Shown here: piece after piece, positions 55,505-64,000 of the stretch
How the letters are laid out: each line of letters opens with the position of its first letter
How positions within the stretch are numbered: the stretch's first letter is position 1
NCBI GenBank assembly: GCA_002633025.1
Contig: NMRB01000147.1
Location: 192,430 to 256,429 of the forward strand
From: Notospermus geniculatus
Taxonomy: Eukaryota; Nemertea; Pilidiophora; Heteronemertea; Lineidae
Reading direction: 5' to 3'
Length of the DNA: 64,000 bases
The notes under the pieces: generated by a model
What the model was told of the DNA's origin: nothing
Database searches by the model: none
The model's input: only the letters and a program-made list of their open reading frames with translations
Position numbers and translations under genes: made by a program

Positions 55505-58500
55505 TAGTTTCTTACGTATGAGGGTGGTATTAAATGTTTGAGACAACAGATTCTGGCAGGATTACAGAATTAGGACCAAGGGCTTTTTCTGGGATTTCAT
55601 TTCGGGTGGGAGGCGGGGCAGTAGAAGATGGTACAGGAAAATCAATCCCACATCAACAGCTGCTGAAAAATTATTGACTAATTTTTTTTGTACTGAATCA
55701 TTCCACCGATTGGTCAAATTAGTCACTTATCACAAATCAGAAACTCTAGATCCATGTTGCAATTATTTCCCAATTCTGGCTCCACGTGGCAGAAACAATG
55801 AGACACCAACCAAGGCGGGACTGGGAGGGTTCAATGACAAATTTCTGTGAGAAAATCAGGAAGATTTAAGGACATGTGACAAAATTTGCCACAGTTTGCG
55901 CGGACATATCAATGACATGAACGCGGTCTCACGCACTCGTCTGGCACTGTATGTGTGATATACATGTATGGTTGTAAGAGTCTAAGTTTACGCGAGGAAG
56001 CTTCAAAAATTGCACTCTGTTACTGCCTTGTGTGACATTTGCTAAGGACAGCAAGAGCAGAAAGGCTGTTTCTTATTCGAAGTTCTGTTAGCCTACAAGA
56101 ATCAAGTTGAATACCAAACGCAAGCCTTCGTTACCCAAGAGCTGGCTATCAGTGTATAGATTAGGAAGTAAGGCTCGTGAGAAACCCAGTATAGTATTAA
56201 AGTATCAAGAAGTATGGCTTACCATCAGATGAGAAAAGGGTCAAAGCATCAGGAAGCTGAAATTATACTGACACCTCTGACTGGACAATACATGTACCGG
56301 GTATTGCTTCACCATGACACTGACAGCAATGATATTTACCATCTGTAGCCTGCTAATGTGAACAGGTGAAAAGGAATGATAAAAAATAATCTGCAGTGTA
56401 ATTTTATACTGCAGAGTATTTTTTATCATTTTACAGTGTATGCCTTCTGATTTCAGTTTACATCAGGAAGGAAAATAAAATTTGTCATTCCTGGCCTCAA
56501 AGTCACACACTTTTCCCACAGACACCCTGTGAAAAACAAGGGTACACCAAAAAGTTTGTATGACATCACACAAACCACACAAAAGGCCAATCACCTAATT
56601 GATTGAGAAGCCAAAAGAAGACTGTAAATACAGCGTTGACAAAACTGTGAATTCACTTCCGCATCTTCAAAGGCACTTCAGGGTTCGCTCCTAGCTGGCA
56701 GGTTGTGACTTGCCCACCCCGCACCTAGCCCTCCTAGCTCGTGGGAGGAAGGTGATTAGCAGAATGAAAGGAGGTGCTAACACAATTGCCACTAATCTGA
56801 TTGATTAACCATTGATGTTTCTTGTTTGGATACAAATCTTGGACCCATGCTGTCCTGTCAACTGGGAAAGAAGTCCAACTAGGGCACGTCCGGACACGTT
56901 TTGCAAGTTTCCGACTTGGGGAAGTTTTTTGAGGCCAATTTGAATTCCCTGTTGACTCAAATCTTTTACCTGATTACACAATGATAAAGCAATTTGTACA
57001 CAAAAGCCACCGAGGACCATAACGTCAGCTGCATTGTTATCAGCCTCTGCTTATTTGATCAATAGATTTTGAAATTTTCATGTACGGGCAAGTTTCTAGT
57101 CTCTCTGTATAGCCCGAACTCCCCATTGTTAGGCTCAACTTCAGATAATCTGCCAAGGACAGAGAAACTACTGAAACAGCTCCTACCTAAATAAAGCAGT
57201 GATGATGACAACTTCTAAATTTACCATATTATGAAATCTTAGGGGACAAGGAAGAGCCAACCTGAAATGGGTCACATGGTCACTCAGTTCCCAGGAATAC
57301 AGATGGATAGATCTCCTGCCAGAAATTTGGATGGGACTTTATACCGGTATGCTGATACACTGGAATTCTAATGTGACAAGTGAATTTGAATCCAACAACT
57401 CAAAAGTTCGGATTCAGGGAACTCATACGTTAGATGTGACAAGAGTGGCAAATATAGGCTGAGACTTTTTATTTGACAACCGATCTGACAATTTGACAAT
57501 TAATTGATCTGTGAAAAAATCTGACAGGGACTTTGGATACACCAGATGATGAAATGTCGCTTATATCACAACAAAGATAGTGGACTCAACAACCTTGACT
57601 TGACATCCTTTCTGATGCTTCGAAAACGGAATCTACAAAACTTGTAAGTAAGTATCCTATTCATCTTCCACATTATATCTAGTAGAGAAATTTCGTGAGT
57701 TCAGGGTTTGTTTACAAACATTGGTAATACTACAGAGTGGCTCAATAAAAATGTTACATTTACAAAATGATCAACATTTTATAATTTTAGCATTAATACC
57801 CTAAAATATACCTGGTACCTGAAGAGCAAGCTCTCTCGATTAATTTGACACCAGCAGACTGAAAATCCTTCCATGGTTGACTGCACAGAACAGATTTTAT
57901 TGACTCTGTAGTGCTCCGATGCACAGTTTGTGAATGAAGGTAGGCCTATCACAGAATTCTGCAGTTTTATTTTAAGACTGAACCAATCTTGAGACAGCCT
58001 TTTTTGGGGTAAAAAGAGATACTTCTCTTCAGTTTTGTGGAAGAAGCTGTAATGTTGCAGCAGGGTTAAACATCATCAAATATAATGACGTCACACTCAC
58101 AGACTTCCTCCCCCGCATGTAATCAATCTGAAATACCTTCCAACCAATTACTCCAATGAAATTGAAATGGATCTGGGTGGGTATAAAACAACCTGCCGTT
58201 GACGGCGTTTCCGGAACGCAATCCTTGCCGATCATCGGCCATTAACTCATTACCGCTAATAGCCAACCCCTCCCCAGGGTAGAATTTCAGACCTGAAGGG
58301 GACAGCAGAAGGAAATGAGGCAATTTCCATCTGAATGGCCAAGCACAGAGGTGACCATTTAAGGTCAGTTTGGAAACATTCAGGGTAATTATTACTATAC
58401 TTTATTCTTCTGAAGGAAATAGGCTTAGAAACATAGAGTTCATAGTCCAATCTCTTTTCGTACATTTTCCACTTTGGCACGTGGCACTATTTTTTACAGT

Positions 58501-58715
58501 TATGATATACCCATTGACACTGCTTGTTGAAATCTTGAAAATGGACTGGAAAAGTGGAAGCAATCGTGTAGAAAGAGTCAAATTGATCCTCTTACTTTTC
58601 AATAATCACCAAAATCTACTGTTTCAAACCCCTTTCCTTGTCAACAACATAAGTCTTCAGTCACTCTGACGACAATTTCAATTAATTTTTAATCAAAAAG
58701 ATGGCCAATACCGGT
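55505..58715. other. Non-coding stretch, no feature seen
   Basis: About 3.2 kb read on both strands. Only short frames without pattern. Confidence 0.3.
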
Positions 58716-59303
58716 GTAAATTATGTACACTGGTGGACAGAAATAGGACACACAGTGGCCAACTTGAAGTTTGATGTAAGTTTCTACCTGTTAATGAATG
58801 TAATGAACTCAACTTGTGTTCATATATTGTGGGAAGGGTCCTTCTTTCCCCTTGCTACAATTTCAGTGAATTACATAATCAGTGGCAATTATGCAATGAG
58901 GTATGACAATAAGGCAATTCTCGCCCTTTTTCATCAAAGCAAAAGATCACAGTCATTTACAAGCAAATACACATGTACTCGTTTTTCTTCATTTTTTCTG
59001 AAGAATAAAGCTTTTAATTACTCATGGTTGACATGGTTGACGATGCACTTGTGTTACATAACTTGTGTTACATAACATGTCTGACCAGTTACGTCATAAC
59101 AAGACGTGTTTAAATCACTTGAAATTAACAACAATCCACATTGGAAGTGCAGAAATGAAAGTGAAAACATGATCAAAAATGTGTTGTACACTTTATTCAA
59201 GCCAAAACATTTCATCTTCTGATTCTTAACAGGCAGAAACTTACATCAAACTTCAAACTGGCCACTGTCCTAATATTTCTGTCCACCAGTGTACATAAAT
59301 TAC
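58716..59303. mobile_element. Long-TIR element, Tc1/mariner-like ends, about 0.56-0.59 kb
   Basis: Arms of about 80 bp: the left contains CACTGGTGGACAGAAATAGG, ACAC, AACTTGAAGTTTGATGTAAG, and the right is its complement (59226-59303). TA precedes CACTGG (58726-58727) and follows the right end (59292-59293). Pairing continues about 10 bp beyond the TA on each side, so the true end may be TGTAA rather than CACTGG. The 124-codon frame inside has no transposase features, so the element is non-autonomous. Confidence 0.82.
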
Positions 59304-60215
59304 AGTTGTCAACTCAACACATTTTGCAGGCAAGAATCAGGATTTCGCAACCGCAAAATTGTTTACGAATTTTCATGGCAAAAACTGATAGTGATGATAC
59401 CAGCATGATATTGTGCCCACGCAAATTGTGAACCCAACGCACCCCGGGAGCTAAATATCGCTATATAGAATAGCATAGAATAGCTCCCTCAGAGGACAAT
59501 ACATGGCACGTGGCACAGGAACCCCAGCCGAGCTAAACAAGTCTGACCTCCCAAAGACATTTAGACTGCAGGGATGTACTGTGTAGTCACTTCAAACATC
59601 TTCAAACACTCACTGGCGTGGGCGGGATAAACTTCATCCACTACTGAACCCCTACAAGCGCAGTTCACTTGATCCTGCTGATTCATGTAGCGACTAAAAT
59701 TATGATTTTGGTTTAAAGCGGTGCGTGCCTAAAATGACTGTTAATTAGAATGGGCTCATTATGGGGCCAGGGCGGTATAAGAGGGCCGTATTGTCCTCCA
59801 CGGAACAAACTGTGTGAGGGAGCTCTTTGAGTAGCATCAGCAGGTTTACTGGCCGTGTAAGAAACCAAGAGAACATGGATTACCAATGGATTATCAAGTT
59901 AGTGACACAGGATTTTCTGGAGAAGTAATCTGCTATCATTCATTATCATTGTGGACTACATGTACAGTTTTACTTATTGGAACCACAACATGTCATTGGC
60001 GTCATCATCTATCTATCTCCTTTTTCAATCCCTTTGTTTGAAATTGCTAAATTTGGGATTACAAAAGAAAGCAGTGTAGCTGGTAAGTCTATTGACATTT
60101 TAAAATTTATAGCATTTTCTTTGAAATTAATAGCATTATCTTTGAAATTTCAAAATTAGAATCTTTTTTAAATGAACTCTGTAATTACATACGGATTGCC
60201 TCAGATTCAGAGTAT
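59304..60215. other. Non-coding stretch; GGTATAAGAGG at 59774
   Basis: A TATA-like GGTATAAGAGGG about 30 bp before CGTATTGTCC could be a plus-strand core promoter, but no convincing coding exon follows within 500 bp. Confidence 0.25.
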
Positions 60216-60285
60216 CAGTGGCTGATATTTATAAAAGCTAGCAAATGCTTTTACTTTAAATTTTGTATTTTGTAACACCAGCCAG
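60216..60285. mobile_element. Solo arm of the GCTAGCAAATGCTTTTAC MITE family
   Basis: GTGGCTGATATTTATAAAAG, CTAGCAAATGCTTTTAC. The matching right arm is not seen. Confidence 0.55.
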
Positions 60286-61509
60286 TGTTGGTGTCAAGTA
60301 CATCTACAGGCCTAAAGCAAAAGTGGAAACAACATGTGTTACAAATGATGAGGTTAAATCCCATGCACAATCCAATACTTCCACAAGCTACATGTACCCT
60401 TATGACAAAACGATATGAGTACAGACAACTCCAATGCTTTTTAAGTAAGACTTACAGGAAAGAACCTACAGAATGTGTAACATGTAAGGTTACTTTGCTG
60501 CCTAATTCTAGAGGTAAGGCCAGTGCTCATTAGCAGATTTGGGTTCATAGCATTTTTAATAGCACTTTTAATGGTTCAATGGTGATAACATGATGCCTTA
60601 TCCACCAATGAAGACAGAGTACTAGTGAGTGGTTGTATGTTTTATACCTGTAGGTATTTTATATGATGCCCACTTTAGGCACATGGAACAATGACCCTGC
60701 ATGCCAGGTTTTCATGCGGCTAGGCCCCACAGGAGCAACGCTACTCCCCCTCCGTCATGCAGGTTACCATTGGTGAAAGCTGACCACTTGTGGTGGTCAG
60801 CTCGCTCTGGTTACAGTATACCAGACCAGATGGCTTGATCACAAAAGACGGTCACTTGACTGACTGCTTTGTATTAATGTTCAAATTGAAAATAGCACGG
60901 CCATTAATAGAAATGGCTGGACAACAGACATTGACAGAAGCGACTTGCGACCAACTGTTCATCGGGGAGTTTCAGTGGACCTTCCGATGTTTGCTCACAA
61001 TCAGATAATCTTATTGGTAATCTTATTTGGGCATAATTTTCCCCATGGAGCATTTGTACCCTCTCCATAATGTCGTTTGACAGTTATGTTCGAATGTAAC
61101 AAAGAACATGAACGATTGAACCACACTGGTTCCGCACAAGTCTCTCACTTCAAAGCAGCCCAGAAAATACTGCTGGTGTGAATTGTGATTCTGGTCAGTG
61201 CAAACCCAGCCATGAAGTAGCTGCTTGACTGTGCAATATTTTTCCGAGGACAGTGGAAAACTGCACACCTTAGAATTTACCGTCAACACAGCATTGTCTT
61301 CAAAACTGTCACAACAGCATTCTCTTCAGGTCAGTCACAAGGCCAGCCAAGTGATTTTCTCATTTCAAAACTTAAATCTGGTCAGGCTTCTTCTTCAACA
61401 GTTCATTACCATTTGGCGGATGCAGAGGTCAAGAACTGTCATACCTGGTAGTGTCAAGCTAACATTGAGAAATGAACAGGCATCAACTGTCCTGTACATT
61501 CCAGTTTTC
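60286..61509. other. Non-coding stretch, no feature seen
   Basis: Nothing recognised. Confidence 0.3.
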
Positions 61510-61625
61510 ATTGTATTTGTATTGTATTTCATTTTTCCGTCAGGGCCGACGCTATAGCATTATTGGCCCTGGTAAGTACGGAGGAGGCCATCACAAGCTA
61601 CAGTACTCATGTTCCTCAGTTTTCA
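61510..61625 (-). mobile_element. SINE body and tail fragment
   Basis: Tail-side TTGTATTGTATTTCATTTTT, CCGTCAGGGCC, then CTATAGCATTATTGGCCCTG, GTAAGTACGG, AGGCCATC. It gives the uninterrupted version of the sequence that a MITE splits at 27309. The tRNA head is absent. Confidence 0.7.
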
Positions 61626-62986
61626 TATTTCCAACTTCTTTGAAACCGAAGTTCGTGAGGCCTTTAAACAGATCCAATGCGTAAAAATGCTTCTCAAAAC
61701 ACTACCTCGTTCATAAATTTGACCGTGATATGAAATGGTGATGATTCTTCCAATGACGTGCCCAAGCCAAGGGATTAACCCCAGGGGTGAAGGCGCACAA
61801 CTGACCATCTGTCCCCAGGGGTTAGGTCAAGCAACTGACCACTCCATTGATTCTGATCACCATCATTCCTGTTTGCACAGAAGCTTGATACAGAGCTTAA
61901 CCTGTACAGAACTGGGGGGCAAACTTCTGTCAGGAGATGAAGCTGGGGCTGCTTCACTGTGGGGCTGCTTCACTGAGGCAAGACTCTTGAACCTGATTTG
62001 GCTCTGTCAGTGCCATGTCTGTAGTTTATCATCTAGATCATATTGATTGTATTTTTTCTTCAATCTTCATACATTATCTGTGAGTGTGAAGTGGCAAAAC
62101 CTTCAGAAAAGCAAGTAGAGAGCAATACAGGCCATGAAAAGCATCTGATGGATAGTACTACCAGTACCACTATGTATTGCATGGTACTGATGGCTGCCTC
62201 AAATTGTATCTTTCATTGACGACTGAATGGAGCAGGTTGGTATTGGAGGACAGTAATCAACCTATAGATACATCTCAGCCTTGGCAACTGACAATGACAT
62301 TACTGAACTGAAAAAAAATCATGAAATCGGCCTATGTGTCTACATAGGAAATCAGCATCATGAAGAAGCCAGGATCCTACAATAGGCCTACCATAGCATC
62401 AAAAGCTATACTAGGGTTACATGGCAAATAGGCTAAGCCTGCTTACTTGGCCACTAGGCCAAGGCTACACCAAACCGCATACAAGGCATGGTATGGTAGG
62501 CAACGTACGTTACATTAGGCTTCAATAAACATCGACGTGCAAGCAGGACAAGCAAAAAAACATGGTACAATGTTGTATAGCAGTGCTAAAAACACTGAAA
62601 AGTCCTGGCCACACGATGCTACTACTTTAGGCCTCGGAACCTCTTGGGAGCTAGCCAAGTATATTCCGAGGCAAAGGACATGAAGGAGGACCTAAATCTG
62701 AAATATTACAAACAATTTACATGTACACTGTACTTGTTTTAACAAATAATTAAAATTACTGACAAGATGCGAATGTTGACGACTGAGACATGCCAGCATA
62801 TTTTTTTTCTCATATGTCTTTTTTATTTTTAACTCAATCTGTTGTTCGGTCCCTTCCACTAATTAAATATACCACCCAGTGGACTAAACCTAGGCCTATT
62901 TAGATTGTCATGAACCTTGGATTTGGAACATGGAGGTTATAAACCTTGGAATCTAGGCCCATGGCATAGGCCTACCGGTAACACCT
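61626..62986. other. Non-coding stretch, TAGGCCTA-rich toward the right
   Basis: A 19-bp tandem GGGGCTGCTTCACTG pair near 61945-61975. TAGGCCTA-type octamers at 62382, 62900 and 62968. No exon recognised. Confidence 0.35.
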
Positions 62987-63003
62987 TTAAGGCATACTCA
63001 CTG

Positions 63004-63160
63004 CGAAATCTCCAAAATCTTCTGACTTGAAAAATTTAAAAATCTGTGGGATATCCTTGATGCCGTGGAGACGTACCGGTACGGGCGCCACCTCACCAAA
63101 ATGACGCGATGCTAGGCCTGACTCGACTGAATTCAGCCTGTTATAACGAAACAGGGTTCT
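63004..63160 (-). other. Candidate exon with consensus donor, unassigned
   Basis: The minus strand ends in TTTCGCA/GTGAGTATG, a strong splice donor at 63003/63002. The frame before it reads HFGEVAPVPVRLHGIKDIPQ, IFKFFKSEDFGDFA and is open back to about 63232, but contains no ATG. The exon would leave in phase 0, which matches the phase-0 entry of the 39-kb MICU exon, so it might be an upstream MICU exon. No family similarity supports this. It could be a 5' UTR exon or chance. Confidence 0.2.
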
Positions 63161-63302
63161 GTCTGCACCCTGGCTGGCCTTGGTCTGATAATGCTGATGA
63201 CATGATGTTGATATTGTTTCCAAGCCAACGACAATCTGTCAACTGGCTGAGAATGAGACGAGATGTCAAATGCATCATGGAGGTAGGCCTATTAAAGAGT
63301 CG

Positions 63303-63479
63303 CAGGAAGTTGGCAGATTAGGGTTAGAATGTCCAATAGTAACCCCAATAAGGGTTAGGAGGGTTTGGGGCTCCCCTACCCCTACATATAGGGGTAGCAG
63401 GGGAGAGCCCCAAACCCTCCTAACCCTTACATGCCTTATTAGGGTTACTATTGGACATTCTAACCCTACAAGTTCCTGT
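63303..63479. mobile_element. Near-perfect 177-bp hairpin
   Basis: The left arm CAGGAAGTTG, TAGGGTTAGAATGTCCAATA, GTAACCCCAATAAGG, GGTTAGGAGGGTTTGGGGCT pairs with the right arm nearly throughout, with a small loop at ACATAT (about 63391). Small indels only. Possibly a very young foldback element. Confidence 0.9.
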
Positions 63480-64000
63480 GGCTAGGTAGGCTGGGACCTA
63501 GGGGTAGGCGGCCAAGGGCAAATCTATTCTCATGCTCTGGGCAGCAGGCCAATGGCAGTGGAGTTTGTAGGTCTAGGCGCTCGCTTAGGCCTATCTATTT
63601 TTGCTACTAACCATTTAGGCTACCCTGCCGTATGGTAAACTCCCTGCTTGCTTGGAGGAATTATACTGACTATAATTCCTCCAAGCTGCTTGCTTTTTTT
63701 CGCAGATGCCCCAATCATCTGATCATGCCAATTATTCATTACCTTAGTGCTAGGCCTAGGGGGGGGGTAGCCCTGGCCCCTTCGTCATGCCCTTCAACCC
63801 TTCGTCACTCGAAATCAGTTCATGCCCTTGTACTTCATGTACTTTTGTAGGTCCTACTTAGGCTACTAACTAGGCCTAGGCAAAACGCCTAGCCTAGGCC
63901 ATGTTGTAGGAACTGTCGGTGACAGACAGTGCCGTGGTGTCAACATCATGATATTGAAAGTTCTGTCATGAGCAGACGACATCATCATCATCATCATCAT
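63480..64000. other. Non-coding right edge, ends in (CAT)n
   Basis: Contains TAGGCCTAGGC-type clusters at 63585, 63752 and 63872-63898, and a (CAT)n microsatellite from 63979 to the window end. Confidence 0.6.

Noticed and set aside
58701-59075. 124-codon frame inside the long-TIR element
   Set aside because: No transposase catalytic pattern. It starts outside the element and runs through the arm.

Overview
This is eukaryotic, intron-rich, repeat-rich genomic DNA, probably from a marine invertebrate deuterostome (echinoderm or hemichordate are my best guesses, low confidence). The reasons are spliced exons with GT-AG borders, very many short palindromic (MITE-type) elements, tRNA-derived SINEs, minisatellites, and frequent TACATGTA and TAGGCCTA octamers. 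There is no bacterial-style gene layout. Almost every open frame is a chance frame or runs through a repeat.

The one gene I can name is a mitochondrial calcium uptake (MICU family, MICU3-like) gene on the minus strand. Two consecutive exons are visible: 39166-39307 and 6201-6311. The reading frame joins exactly across a roughly 32.9-kb phase-1 intron, so most of the left and middle of the window is intron. The EF-hand exons must lie beyond the left edge. The first exon was not found with certainty; a candidate first-exon/promoter area (about 54.06-54.43 kb) and a candidate exon with a consensus donor (about 63.0 kb) are listed at low confidence.

Layout. 0-9.2 kb: a 0.92-kb segment duplicated at 8.2 kb, four tandem arrays, a TTAA-flanked piggyBac-like MITE, and the downstream MICU exon. 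9.2-18.6 kb: sparse intron, a possible ankyrin-like relic, a SINE abutting a 24-bp array, and a 39-bp satellite. 18.6-28.4 kb: nested MITEs, a Helitron-like element end, a tRNA SINE split by a MITE, and a long hairpin. 28.65-33.1 kb: a 2.2-kb segment present twice in tandem, whose copies differ by element insertions and so show filled and empty sites. 33.1-39.2 kb: a LINE relic, hairpin elements, and the upstream MICU exon at its right end. 39.3-64 kb: DNA 5' of that exon, with further MITEs, local duplications, a degenerate tandem array and a near-perfect 177-bp hairpin.

Seven single N bases occur. Six of them sit exactly at an edge of a local duplication, which suggests that assembly joins or uncollapsed haplotypes explain much of the tandem duplication. 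Intron length and local order should be read with that in mind.
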